From Gaertneriomyces semiglobifer (taxonomy: Eukaryota; Chytridiomycota; Chytridiomycetes; Spizellomycetales; Spizellomycetaceae), in NCBI GenBank assembly GCA_025558075.1, contig JAHLKF010000001.1:1-64000 (forward strand): a DNA stretch of 64,000 bases. Direction: 5' to 3'. Numbering within the stretch: the first letter of the stretch is position 1; every line of letters starts with the position of its first letter. Made by a program: the position numbers and the translations under genes. Below the pieces are notes generated by a model that had not been told where the DNA came from, made no database searches, and saw only the letters and a program-made list of their open reading frames with translations. Positions 1 through 11,547 of this stretch are shown here, piece by piece.

Positions 1-225
1 CAAGATTTGCACAACAGCCCGAGAGAAACCGCACTGCGGGGCCTCCTTGTTTCCTTTCATAAAGACCAGGACGTCATTCTCCTTCACCGCCTTGTCAATT
101 TGCGAGCGTAAGTCATTGGACAAGAGACGAATTTGAGAAAGGACAATCGACGGAGATGTTCTGCGAACCGAAGACGTGGCAGAACGTAGAAGGGATGGCC
201 GCAGGACTGAACGGAATGCACTCAT
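1..225 (-). CDS. GRX5: Monothiol glutaredoxin, mitochondrial Grx5 type (3'-truncated by window edge)
   Basis: The ATG is at 225 and the reading frame runs off the left edge, so only the first 75 residues are present. Residues 1-35 are Ser/Arg/Leu-rich with no acidic residue, as expected of a mitochondrial presequence. The conserved start of a CGFS-type glutaredoxin follows: a [20 protein letters not shown] stretch with the CGFS active site at residues 65-68. Family knowledge: Grx5 binds a glutathione-ligated [2Fe-2S] cluster and passes it from the ISC scaffold to acceptors such as the A-type proteins. An ISA1 homologue lies at 21.1-21.8 kb, but the two genes are not adjacent. I see no intron in the visible part. 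Family identity is secure; the rest of the protein is outside the window. Confidence 0.9.
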   Translation of the reverse strand, partial: MSAFRSVLRPSLLRSATSSVRRTSPSIVLSQIRLLSNDLRSQIDKAVKENDVLVFMKGNKEAPQCGFSRAVVQIL

Positions 226-581
226 TTTGATTCTCTTTTTCTGACGGAGTGATCGTTGGCTGATCAGAATGTTGTGTGCGGTTGTGAGTGTTAAAACCCG
301 ACGACGCCGAATTTCACGACTTGGCTTTCAGTCTTCAGCCAGCGCAAAGAAAGGCGACATTTAACAAGTTGCCAAACCCATAGAAAGAAATCAGATATCC
401 TGAAATATCCCTCGGCATCGGGCAGTGCTGAGTGCTCTTCGTTTCTTTGGAGAGAAGCGCACGCCAAGTACCTCGTCGCAGCACCACTACACAAGTTGTT
501 TTTGCCCCACCTCATGATTTTAAGACTCCACATAACCAAGTAGCAATACCTCCAACTGAGCAGTAACATTCGAATAGAACA
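226..581. other. Divergent intergenic region GRX5 / kinase-WW
   Basis: These 356 bases separate two genes that point away from each other and presumably hold both promoters. I see no further gene, repeat or clear TATA box. Confidence 0.6.
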
Positions 582-2490
582 ATGCCTGACCCGTACTGGC
601 CGTCACGAAGAGTAGGATTGTAAGTCCTTCCTCCAGTCGCTGTGGCTCTGTTGTAGGCAGCCATGCTAACGGCGTTATGCGCAGGGACGATAATGTGTGG
701 TATGGAATGTGCAAGGCCACAGGAGATGAAGTGGTTCTCAAGCTGTTTGACAACGAAGACGATTTCACCAATGCTCAGCCGAACCAAAAGATCTTTTCTG
801 AAGTGCAAATCCTGAAAGAGCTTTCGAAAAACTTTCCTGAACGTATCATTCAATATCGTGGTTTCTACAAGAACGAAGAGGACCAATATGTCCTGGTAAT
901 GGAAAGGTACACCACACAGCTTTGGCGCTTGGAAAGGTGAAGATGCTTGACATTTTTGTTGTAGGGCCGACTGCACTCTTCAAGACATATTACATGAGCG
1001 GAAACTATTATTCGAAGCCGAGGCTAAGGAAGCAGTCTTTGGCATGCTGGAGGCCATCGCATGCGTTCACTACTCTCAACTTGTTCACAGGTCAGGACAA
1101 TATTACTAGCCTTTGAAGATGATGATACTAATACCATGAACACTTCAGAGACATTAAGCCGGCCAATATTATGATGATGAAAAAGGACGATTTCTCCACG
1201 GTCAAACTCGCTGATTTTGGGGTCGCTGTTGGCAATGTTGGATATGAGAACCTCAATCAGCGCGCCGGTACACTCGGGTTTGAAGCACCAGAGATGCTGG
1301 CAGGCCGCTTCTATAGCAGAGCGGTAGACCTTTGGAGTGCAGGTGTTGTCTGCTATCAACTGTTGTATGGCTGTTTGCCCTTCAAGGCAACGTCGTCAGG
1401 AGGTCTCTTCAGCACCAAGAAGATCGGTGCCAAGCAACAACTTGACGCCATAAAAAAGGGCCTAGTGTTCCAACCGGCGCCAATCATCTCGCCGCTCGCC
1501 AAAGACTTCATAACTAAATTGCTGCACTATGACCCGCAACATCGAATGACTGCAGAACAGGCCTTGGATCATCCTTGGTTTTCCGACGACATCCCGTCGT
1601 TGACCCCTGGCTCATCGCAGTATTCCAGTGCAAGTTCCGAGTCGTCCACACCGCTTCCGCCCTTACCGCCACGAAAATCACTAGACGGCGCAGGGCTCGC
1701 AGATGTTGCATCCAAATTAATAGAACGGAAAGCAGAGGAACAGGTTGGCGGGGAGGGATCTCAGACCAAACGTGATCAAGATGAAGAGGCTGTCAAGAAG
1801 AAGAAACGGCGCGGGATTCCGGTCGCAGGTTACCCACAATACTTCTCAGTCCAAACAGAAGACGGCAAAGTATATTACTTCAATTCCATCACGAAGCAAA
1901 CCAGCTGGCAGCACCCAAGCCAGCTCGACGGATCAACGAAAGCAGCAAGCGATGAAGCTGCGCCCCCTACTTCACGTCGAAGCTCCTTTGACCGCTCACC
2001 AGACTCGTTAAAGGGAAAGCGTGTGCAATTCCGTGAGCTGGCAACTGACATCGTTAGTGCCATCTCAGCTTCGGCTCAGGCCCTGCCACCGATGCTCTCA
2101 AAATCGCCTAACAAGCAACGCTTGGCGCCTCCCAGCCCTATTTTGCGCGACAGAACCCCGTCGCCCTCCCGTCCTGTGTCTCCCATGGTATCCTTTGGGA
2201 CCGCCGCGGCTGCTGCGGAGGCAGACATGCCTCGCCTACCACCGCGACCTGCTCGCGGGAAGACCACTGAAGTTGTTGATTCAACTCGATTGTTACCGTC
2301 GGAACCGGTTCGGTCAATGACATCCGCTGCAGTGAAGCCAATCGGTGGCCGTCGCTCCCCGCGACCACTACCAAAGCCACCCGCTTCCCCGAGCAGTAAG
2401 AAAGATGAAGAAAGCACATCAGACGGTGAAACCAGTAGAGGAGGTGGCGTAAAGGCATTAGCAGCCAAATTTGAGCAAGTCCGCGTTTAG
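582..2490 (+). CDS. Protein kinase with C-terminal WW domain
   Basis: Four exons, 582-619, 685-906, 965-1090 and 1149-2490, give 575 residues; the introns are 58-65 nt with GT-AG ends and all phases close. The kinase domain fills roughly residues 10-290. It has a VVLKLF ATP-lysine strand, VHRDIKPANIM catalytic loop, LADFG, a GFEAPEM activation-segment end, and a subdomain XI DHPWF. The glycine-rich loop is not recognisable, which is unusual. A proline-rich linker (TPLPPLPPRKS) leads to a WW domain at about residues 355-390, with PQYFSVQTEDGKVYYF followed by TSWQHP. The remaining tail is Ser/Pro-rich and probably disordered. The start was chosen because an in-frame upstream exon joins cleanly to the kinase frame. 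Kinase plus WW suggests a signalling enzyme that binds Pro-rich partners; the substrate is unknown. Confidence 0.85.
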
Positions 2491-2569
2491 AGACGTCCAT
2501 CCATGTTACTGAAATACTGAGTCCTACTTTTTTTTTGTATTAGAGATACTCGAGTGTGTACATAAATGA

Positions 2570-3352
2570 TCATTTTTTGGGGTGTGACTGATACACCCGT
2601 GTATCAAGTTCTCTGAGGGCATTCTTGACCGTATCCGCAGAGAATGGAAGCCTACGTGCGTTGTTTTCTTTGGGATAAACTTGTCGCATTTGAGACTCGT
2701 AAGCATCCATCAGGTGGTTCAGTTGCTGACGCTGCGGCTCAGGGAAATGCGGGGTCCTTCGCTCCAGATACTCTCGAATCTCACGAACAAGAACTTCAGA
2801 TGGAATTGTCTGAATCTGCAAATGCTCCAGTAAGGGACACGACCAGACCGCAACCAAGTGGAAGGCAGACTCGCTGGGGTCGTTCAAACGGTTGAACATG
2901 TACACTGCGTCAAGCACGCCGGTTTTGGCACATGCTCGGTACGCTGTCGTCAACGCACCATATTGTTCCGCGTTCAACCGAATCTTGACAGGTGGCACAC
3001 TGTCTACGACGGGTTGGGAAAAGTAAATTTGGTACAGCGCATATAGGACTGCCAAGATCTGGTGAAACTGCTGCGGTGGGCGTATCCAGGAGAGAACAGA
3101 ACAAATCAATGCGTCGACAATGCGACGAACAGGATGGTCTTCCAGCGGTTTATTGGGAAGCTTGGGCGGACACAGACTGTAGATCTCGGCAAATGGTAGG
3201 GAATGATAGATAGACGCAAAGTCAGCAAAGTTGGCGGTTTGCTTCGTCCACGAGGTGGTAATCAAGTGGGAGACAGCATCGACGAGTTTGACACCCAGCT
3301 GATAATTGGTCCGATGCGTTGCGGAGCTTGCGGATCCATACGCTGTGGTCAT
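2570..3352 (-). CDS. SNAPC1: SNAPc subunit SNAP43-like (snRNA-activating complex subunit 1)
   Basis: This reads as an open frame of 261 residues from an ATG at 3352. Two blocks resemble the SNAP43 domain: NFADFASIYHSLPFAEIYS, and the stretch with PPQQFHQILAVLYALYQIYF, IRLNAEQY and LDAVYMFNRL. In animals this subunit belongs to the SNAPc/PTF complex that binds the proximal sequence element of snRNA genes and recruits Pol II or Pol III machinery. The frame stays open upstream to an acceptor-like TTTTAACAG at 3461-3469, so a short 5' exon beginning near 3570 may add an N-terminus; I could not find a donor with the right phase. It is divergent from the EF-hand gene at 3634. Homology is judged by pattern only. 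Dikarya normally lack this subunit. Confidence 0.7.
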   Translation of the reverse strand: MTTAYGSASSATHRTNYQLGVKLVDAVSHLITTSWTKQTANFADFASIYHSLPFAEIYSLCPPKLPNKPLEDHPVRRIVDALICSVLSWIRPPQQFHQILAVLYALYQIYFSQPVVDSVPPVKIRLNAEQYGALTTAYRACAKTGVLDAVYMFNRLNDPSESAFHLVAVWSCPLLEHLQIQTIPSEVLVREIREYLERRTPHFPEPQRQQLNHLMDAYESQMRQVYPKENNARRLPFSADTVKNALRELDTRVYQSHPKK

Positions 3353-3633
3353 TGCCCACAACCGCGGCAGTAAATCATACTCGGCCCGCGTGCACTGGTT
3401 CGCACGGCCGGCTACTCGCTGCAGTGGGGGTTGCTTTTGATAGGTTTGTGTTGAATCCGCCTGTTAAAATGTTTGAAGATTTCCGAGTTCAAATGTGTTA
3501 TCGATAGACAAGGTTCGCGACTGTGTTGTGTGGCCGTTTGCTGGTGGCTGCTCGTCGCTGGTCTCTCTCATTACCTTCAGCCTTTCTTCGCAAACAACCT
3601 TCTGAATCGCCAACTTCTGGTACGTGCGTAACA

Positions 3634-4156
3634 ATGGGGGATCAGGTGAAGCTTTCCGAGTCTCAGATCGCAGAATTGCAAGAAGCGTTCAGTTTGTGTG
3701 AGTTCCCATGAGCCGTGCGCGTAAGCTTTTACTGTTTCCTAATCGTCACGATTGTTTGGCGTATAAATCACAGTCGACGATGACTCTGACGGGATCATTA
3801 CCTGCGCCCAACTTGGCAGCGTGATGCGGGCCATTGGTCAATGTCCGACGGAGAAAGAACTCAACGAGATTGCGAAACAAAAGGGTTCCAGCGGCGTCGA
3901 TTTCCCAGAGTTCCTCGCGCTAGCATCACGACGGATGGCAGGAAATATCGATTTTGATAAAGAAATCCGAGAAGCATTCCGCATTTTTGACCCGGAGAAC
4001 ACGGGTAAACTGAGCCCTGCAGAGTTGCGCCATGTTCTCACAACTGTGGGGGAAAAGCTCTCTGCAGAGGAGGTGGAAGACTTGGTTAGAGAATGTGGGC
4101 TCAAGGATGGGGCAATTGCTCTCGATGATTTCATTCGCGTAATGTCTGCAAAGTAG
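3634..4156 (+). CDS. Calmodulin-like EF-hand protein, probable myosin essential light chain
   Basis: Two exons, 3634-3697 and 3774-4156, give 148 residues, calmodulin length. Four EF-hand modules can be traced, but the calcium loops are degenerate. Loop 1 ([12 protein letters not shown]) has Gln instead of Glu at position 12, loop 3 ([12 protein letters not shown]) is partial, and loops 2 and 4 have lost most ligands. The conserved blocks [12 protein letters not shown] and [16 protein letters not shown] match the layout of fission yeast Cdc4 and budding yeast Mlc1, light chains that bind IQ motifs of myosin and act in the cytokinetic ring. It could instead be a divergent calmodulin. The intron sits inside EF1 after the first base of a Phe codon. 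A septin lies at 40.3 kb, not linked. EF-hand family is certain; the light-chain assignment is inference. Confidence 0.85.
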
Positions 4157-4467
4157 AGTAGAGGTGTTTCGGTAGATAGGATATGATAGAGGAGCGTCAT
4201 GAATTAGGCACTTGATACCACATTAGGTCGAATATACATCTTTTCACTGACCTAGTTCGATCACCGTTATGCTTGTGTGTGTGATGCAGACGACGGAGAC
4301 GATGAAGGGATTATTTACGGCGGAGCGGAGAAGAGTCGGAGATGACTGAAATTTAGCCGTCGTTTTGGAAGAAATCTGAGAAAGAAACGGGGAAGCCACG
4401 ACGGTCAGCTTTGCCTTGAACAGCGGAACGCAGAGAGACCAAGCGGTGGTCAACATCTGCAGCAGAT
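4157..4467. other. Intergenic region, EF-hand gene / VMS1
   Basis: 311 bases between two genes in the same direction. I see no additional gene or repeat. Confidence 0.6.
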
Positions 4468-6392
4468 ATGGGGGAACCACAGCGGCGAAAAGGAGATGAA
4501 ACAGTCAGTCTGTTCGCACTACCCCAAGAATGGATCTCCAGCATTACTACACTTTCTGCATCCTTCAAGGGAGTGGATCCGGAGGAGCACAGTGATCACA
4601 TAACAAGCAAATCCGCAGTTAAGGATGAAAGCGCTGAAGGCCATAAGGCCACCACTTCTTGCTCGCTGTGTGGTGGTTTGCTGTTTCCTAACGTGGAGGA
4701 CATGAAAACCCATTACAAGAGTGACTGGCATAGATACAACATTAAGCGTCAGATCCGGTCTCAGAAGGCGGTAACAGAGGACGAGTTCGAAGAGCTTGCT
4801 GAAGTCAGCAGCATAGAGGCGTCAGACACTGAGCACGAGGACACTGATGTTACTGCTCACGGCACACCGAAAGCCGGATCACCTCTGGCAATATTATCGG
4901 TACCGGATGCAAACAAAGCAATATTGGTGTACAAGCAGGTCCTCGGTACCAAACAACAGTTTAGCCGCATGAGTGACGATGTCGGATTTCTTGTGGACAA
5001 CGTGCGGAAGCATCAAGTGGCTGGTAAACGTGAAACTTACTGGACCTTGCTGATGCTTGGCGCTGGTCATTTCGCGGGGACCGTCATCGACTGCAGAACT
5101 GGCAAGGCCCTCGTTCACAAAACGTTTCATCGTTATACAACCCGTCGGAAACAGGGTGGTGCGCAAAGCGCTAACGATCAGTCTAAGGGCGCCGCGAATT
5201 CTGCGGGCGCGGGGCTTCGGAGATACAATGAGCAAGCACTGCACAAGGAAGTCCGTGAGCTCTTAACATCTTGGAAGGACTACATTGACAAGAGCGATCT
5301 CATCTTCGTCAGAGCGCCTGGTGCCAGCCGAAAAACGTTGTTCTTTGATGACGGGATCGACCAGCAGGATGAACGAGTACGCTCATTTCCTTTCACCACC
5401 AGGCGACCTACATTTGGAGAGCTACAAAGATGCTTTGCCGAACTGTCAACTCTGCGGGTTCGTCCATTGGACGAGTTACTGAACGAAGAGAGCGCTGAAG
5501 TGAAGCCGCAAAAAGCGTTACCCAAGCAGAGCACTCCAAAGGTGCGCTCGTCAGCAATCAAAGAGCAAGCAAGCGATGAGACGATAGAAGAATTTCCGCT
5601 GAGCTCGGAAATGAAGAAGGTCATTGATTTGTGCAAGCGTGGAAAACCAGAGCCTCTGAAGTCTGTATTGCAAGCGCACCGGGAATTGGATCTTACAGTG
5701 CGATTACCGGAGGACATGGGAACATCATTGCTTCACATCGCCACATCAGGCGGGTCAACGGAAATCGTCGACCTTCTCTTGTCGATGGGCTTGGATCCGA
5801 CTGTGGCAACCGATAAAAAGAAATTGCGTCCTTATGAACTTGCGACCTCCAAAGATGTACGGGACACATTCCGCCGCTTCGTTTACCGTAACCCAAACAA
5901 ATGGGACTGGAAGGAGTCGCGCATACCCGGTCCACTGACACCGGAAATGGAACAACAACAAAAAGAAAAGGAAGCTGCTAAAAAGAAGAAACAAAAGGAG
6001 AAACAGAAGGCGTATAAAGCAGCTAAGGAAACTGCAGAACCTGAATCACCTCCCTCCCCACCTCCTATAACTGTTACTGCATCTAAATCGAAGAAAAGCG
6101 GAATTACAAAACTTACTACCACAGAACGTCAAGCTACTGGCATGACGCCAGAACAGCGCATGAGACTTGATCGTGAGAAACGCGCTGCTGCTGCAGAAGC
6201 CAGGATTCGGGCGCAACAGAACCAATGTGCGGCTTGCGGGAAATCACTTGCCGGAATAATGCCATTCGATAAATACCAGTTCAGATACTGCTCGTTAATC
6301 TGCGTCGGGGTAAGGCTACTTGCGTGCGCGTCATCACTTATCATTGCTGACGGACCGTTTCATTGCAGAAACATCAAATTCTGTCTACTTAG
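4468..6392 (+). CDS. VMS1: Vms1/ANKZF1 tRNA endonuclease-type release factor of ribosome quality control
   Basis: Two exons, 4468-6309 and 6369-6392 (a 24-nt last exon), give 621 residues. In order: a C2H2-type zinc finger near residues 64-88 (CSLCGG...HYKSDWH); the VLRF1 catalytic domain at about 185-330, with KRETYWTLLMLGAGHFAG, a TTRRKQGGAQSAND loop carrying the Gln of the eRF1-like catalytic motif, and RAPGASRKTLFF; ankyrin repeats near 410-470 (TSLLHIATSGGSTEIVDLL); a charged coiled coil; and a C-terminal CAACGKSL...YCSLIC zinc site. Family knowledge: Vms1/ANKZF1 cleaves the tRNA of peptidyl-tRNA on stalled 60S subunits and links to Cdc48 through a VIM helix. The Lys-rich coiled coil is where a VIM would sit. 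Reading through the last intron instead would add an unlikely tail. Confidence 0.95.
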
Positions 6393-6875
6393 CATTACGA
6401 ATGAGTCCACGATGTGTGGCTCAGCCTGAAGGTACCGTCGATGTGGTTACCATCGACTGTGTGGACTGGCCGCGGCGTACAAGGATGTTGCTCTCGTCAA
6501 CCTGAGAAAGACGACACATGGGGTGTAATCACCATCTCGACAGCACATGTAGCTCGGCAGGCCCGCAATCTGCTGCACTGACCTTCCTGAGATACCAATC
6601 CATGATATGTTCTCGCGAAATGAACAATCAGAAAGGGCCACTCATGCTTCTTACTTTTACATCCGGAGGTTTACGTGTCACAGTGGAGAACATAATTATT
6701 TGTCAATTAAGGATGGGCCTCGTTCGGAGCCATCATGAAGTGATAAATAGAACCAGCCTTTGCTACCGCTAGTCGTAGCAATGGATCCTATGTTCTTTAC
6801 GCGGAACTTAAGCTTCTCCAAAACTGTCAATGGAGGCGAGTCACTGACTATATACAAATGTGTGACGGCTACCTC
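6393..6875. other. Convergent intergenic region VMS1 / POL1
   Basis: 483 bases between two 3' ends. Only short unsupported frames occur; no repeat or RNA gene was recognised. Confidence 0.6.
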
Positions 6876-9800
6876 CTATGGCTTCATGCAGTACGAAAAC
6901 AGTTGCCTCAGATCAACGAAACGTCGTCCGCTTACTTCCAAGTATCGAGAAACCACTCTCTGCAGCTTACCGATGATTTCAGCGTTTTGAGTGAGCACAG
7001 ACCGCGCTTCCGCTGAAAAATCGAATGCAAAGATTTTGAGTAAACTTCCAATAATGATGTCAGAACATGAGTCTCACCTAATCTGTCCTTAAACTCAGTC
7101 TCGCAGGTTTCCATGCATAATATGTGCTCGAAGTAGCATAGTTGTGTATAGAGCATTTTGTCCGAGTACTGTTGTAGCAATTGTTGGGAAGAGCCCACCT
7201 CAAATATCACAAAACTACGACTTACCTCAACTCGAACGACTCCACCACAGCCTTCTCTAGCACACCGTTCACCCCATACACCTACGTTGCGGGTGCGCGC
7301 GCCACAACCTGCCTCGTCGCATCTCACCCATCCATTCGCATATCGCCGAATATGCTCTTGGATGGTGGTCATCAACTGCGTCGTGAGCGACGCTGACGGA
7401 AGAACCTTAGTACAGGTTGGCGAAGGACACACGAAGGACGACACTATCTGGTCCCTTTCCTGGCGTACCAGGCCTTTGAAGTCACTGCGGTGATTGCACC
7501 ACTTGCATCTGACGGTCCATTGTTCACATCCGGTGAACCTTTTCTCGCCAATGAGGGTTTCCATTTCGTAAACATCATCATCAACAGTGTCACCACCCGC
7601 ACCATGGGCGGCTTGCTGTCCATACTTCTCCATATCGAGCCCTAACCACCCTGCAAGGCGTCCGCCTTCACATCCTTCTATTACCGAGCAGACACGCGCC
7701 ACTGGTGGATACACTTGGTTGCTCAAATACCACTCATGGTCGATCACGCCTTTCCGGGAATGGATATCTGCAATGTCGTTCTCAACCGCTGGTACATCGG
7801 ACTCGCTAGAGGCGACATCTTCCGGTAGCCTCGCCCTCTCACCAATGCCGCCTTCTCCTTTGGTGACCACATAGCCAATAGTATCACCAACTCTTACAGC
7901 TCTGCCGCGCTGTTTCAATTTGTTGGCTACAACCACATGTGGCTGCGTCTTCGCATCGGCATACTCTTCCGGGTTTTTTGTGAGACTTTTAGTGATAACG
8001 TACTTTTCCACCGGAATGAGTCCCTTTCGGACCTCCTCGCCGACAGTTTGTAGGTATTTCTGAATATTGTCGATAACAGTATCTTTCGGCTCGGGTGAGA
8101 AGATCTGATTAAGGATGAACCTAACAAAGTCCAGAAGTTCGTCAGTATTTCAGCAACGGTTCAACAGTGAAGAAAACTCTTACGTTGCAACGTCTTTGCT
8201 GAGACCACACCAATCGCGTCTAACCAAATCCAAACCTTTCGTTTCGATTTTCCCACTGTTGGGGTCGTCCCCAGCAATCAATACACCGGCGTATTTCTTT
8301 TTCTTCAAAAGCACTAGACGCTTGAAAAACCCTTCCACGTCCATCTCCAATAATTTGTATCTAGCGTTAACAGCTTTTTTGACCTTGTCGCCCACTTTTT
8401 TCGCCTCTACAAAATCTTCGGTTGCGGTGTTTATCATCACACTATCCGTGTCACCGTAAACGACCTCATGTCCTTCGGTTTGCGCTAAATCAACAGTGTT
8501 CTGCAAGATTTCACGGCCCTTGGACGTGATCAGCATTGCCAACGGTTTCGCATAAAATCGTGAGTGTGTGAAACCCAGACATCCATACATACTGTTGGCG
8601 GTTAGTTTCAGCGCTTGCTGACGGATGTTCAATGATGCCTTTTCGGTTGGTGGCAGCTGAGGATTTTTCATGATGTTTTTGACTTGGCGACGCCTTTCTA
8701 CCAGTGTGGCCAGCAGCCGCGGAAGAACTCCCTTCTGCAAGCTGCCGTCAGGCACTGGCGGTATGTCGTCACCCTCAGCTTCGCTGCCGGTGGCTGCGGG
8801 GTTTTTATTTCTCTCAACTGTCGTAAAGCAGATGTTGTATTCTTGGATAATACTAGGATATAAGGAGTTGAAGTCCAGTAAGACCACAAACTTGTCATAA
8901 AATCCCTTCTTCGGTTCCAATACCAAACCACCAGCATATGCGGGCTTTCTTCGGCTGGAAGTCGTAGTCTTTGGCCCTTCTTCTTCTGCAACTTCTTCGT
9001 TTTGCTTGGTGATGGTCTTTTTTCCGCCAAAAGGTTGTTTGTCCGGTACGATGAATTTGCCTTTCTTAAACTCATGAAGAAGCAGCCACTCATTACGCTC
9101 CGCTCTTGCTCCACCCATTGTCCTGGCCCATAAGTTCCCAGCCAATTGTGTCAGTTGCCTGGTTAGCGGAAGCACTTGCAGTTTCCAACAAAGCTCCATT
9201 TGCAACCAGGCATCAAATTCGCAATGCTTCAACACCGCATCGCAAAGTTGCTCCGCATCCCAGAAAAACTGTGGGAGCTTGTCGTACTCTATATTTGGCC
9301 TCTCGATGCCAAGTTGCCCTAAAGCAAGCGCACTGAGAGAGTAACTCTTGGACCGTACTAAGTCCTGTGCAGCGCGGTAAGTATCGCATAGCAAGCGTCC
9401 GCTGGCAATCTGTCGCTCTGCAAATGTGGAATCGTTCATGCCACCAGGGCCTGTCTGCAACTTGGGCCATTTCGTTCTCCTTAGGCGACCGATTCGCGAC
9501 CAGTGATCTACACGCAAGATTTTCATCCGATGCAGCAAAACATCCAGATCAAAATCAATAAAATTATGTCCGACAATGATATCAGGATCTGCTCGATGTA
9601 CCTGGGCTGAATTTTGTTCAATAACGAGGGTCGCATTCATCAAATAGTACACGCACCTACCGATCAAATAACCGAGTAACCCGCGCTCATTTCCTACGCG
9701 CTCAACGTTCAGCCCCTTCCGCTGGGATATTTCATTGAATCCAGCTGGTAGAGGTACTTCATTCAGCGTTCTCATTATCGTAAACCTACGTCCTTGACCC

Positions 9801-11547
9801 AAGTCAGCGCCTCCATCCAGTCTCACGTCAGAGTACACAAGGCCGCTTGCCGCAACGATCTCATTTGCGCCGGCTTTGTGATTCATGACGGTTCGCAGAC
9901 TGAGACTCATGACCACGAGAGGCGGCGCAGCCTTTGGAGCGTGCTCATCAGTTTCAGAAAACGTACGAATCTGCTTAGGGTCGCCGACAGTTGCTTCAAA
10001 TTTACACCAGGACAGTCCCTTGTTCGTTAAAGTGGCGTTTTTTATTTCTACCCAGCATGGTCCCATCAGTTTGCGCTTCAAGATAAATAGTTCCAACGCA
10101 CTAGTTTGAGTGCCAAAGACATGGCTAAAGGTCTTGCCACTCAATGGGTTCGGAAGCGCCGGCTCAGAAAAGGGATACACGACCTTGAGATACTCAGATT
10201 CTGCGGGCACGTCTGGGAGTTCAAACGCGTAGTTCCGGGTTACCGTTGCCGAAGCAAACGCCTTGATTTGATGTCGTCGTCGAATTGCGTCGAATTCTTG
10301 ATATACATCACCCATGGTAACCTCCATGTCTGTCGTGTGCCCCATGGCGTCCACCATTCGTTCACGAGGGAGGACATAGATGTTCCGTTGCACGTTGTTC
10401 ACGATAATGCAACATGAGACATATTTGCCGTCCGTCTTGGTCTGAACTTTTCCAAATACGTAGACAACCCCATGATTTTCCCACGCATCAATCCAGTATA
10501 CGCGCAAGCTCCCATCCTCTTCAAGAACATCGGTAGCTCCCACAGCTCCTGTGGCTGGCGCGCTCGCATCCAAAAGTGTACTATTATTGCCAACTACCTC
10601 TTCTCGGACATTCATCCAGTTTCTACTGCCTTGTATCTCAGAGGCGGTCACCACTGTTGCTTCAGCGCGTTCCTTCCTCTCAAACTTTGGTGCAAATGAT
10701 AAGGAGGATGCTTTCACCGTGTTCAGGGCTTTGATCTTGACGCCTTCCGGTAGCTGAATAGCAGGGGCTTGCGTCGACGGCTGCTGAGTAGCAGCACCAT
10801 CATCAGCGTGATCATCAGCAGGGAATACCTGTTGTGTCTGAAATTCATAAACATCTGTCTCCATCGGTTCTGTTTTGAAGGACACGACTGACAGAAGATC
10901 GTCATCTCGAGGGGCTGCCGCAGCCGTACTACTGATAAACGGATTCAGATGCTCTTCTCGTCTAGGAACCATGTTGTTTCGTGGCAGCGGGCGTTCTACT
11001 GGCTCTACTTTAACTCGTTTCTGTGCGTGGCGATCGACTTCTTGGTCGAGATCCTGAAAAATAGATGACATCAAGTCGCCCTCGTCGATAGTGGGTTTTG
11101 GTAGGTTGGTGGAGGCAGCATTGGAATTTTTCGGTTGCTTGGTCTTGGCCTGCTTGGAGAACATGTTCTTGATATTTTCGTTATTCTCGCTCCGCTTTCG
11201 CTTCCCTTTTTTCTTCTTGGCATCTTCTTCTGCCATGTCATCGTCCGAGTACTCTTCAGACGCCCACTCATCTTGTCCGTAATCAACATATCCAGACCCA
11301 TCGTCATCAATAATAAAATCATCTCCGCTGGCCTGCAGCTTTCGTTTACGTAGTTCGGCATATTCTTCCTCCGTAAGCTCGTCATATATTCGACCTTCTA
11401 AGGAACTCTGTACCGAACACGCTATCAGCATCTCCATGCGCTTATCACTTGCCATTGAATAAAGCCTACCTGGTACTCCTGAAGCCCAGATGTCCCTTTT
11501 TCCCTGTTCTCCCTCAACTTCTTGAGGGCCGCCCTCACGTTGCTCAT
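6876..11547 (-). CDS. POL1: DNA polymerase alpha catalytic subunit
   Basis: Six exons, 11470-11547, 9661-11407, 8184-9606, 7226-8120, 7078-7168 and 6876-7012, give 1456 residues with every phase closing. The short first exon encodes MSNVRAALKKLRENREKGTS, which lines up with the N-terminus of budding yeast Pol1 and decides the start; GRIYDELTEEEY then resembles the conserved N-terminal block. The exonuclease-like fold follows (DPDIIVGHN), then the family B motifs DFNSLYPSIIQEYN (near residue 851), KLTANSMYGCLGF and YGDTDSVM (near 993). Two C-terminal cysteine clusters (CKWC...CPSPTC and CDEAGC...CAREGC) form the zinc and iron-sulphur-type modules that bind the B subunit. One intron, 9607-9660, is 54 nt and in frame, so it is easy to miss. 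Role: extends RNA primers in the primase-polymerase complex. Confidence 0.97.
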
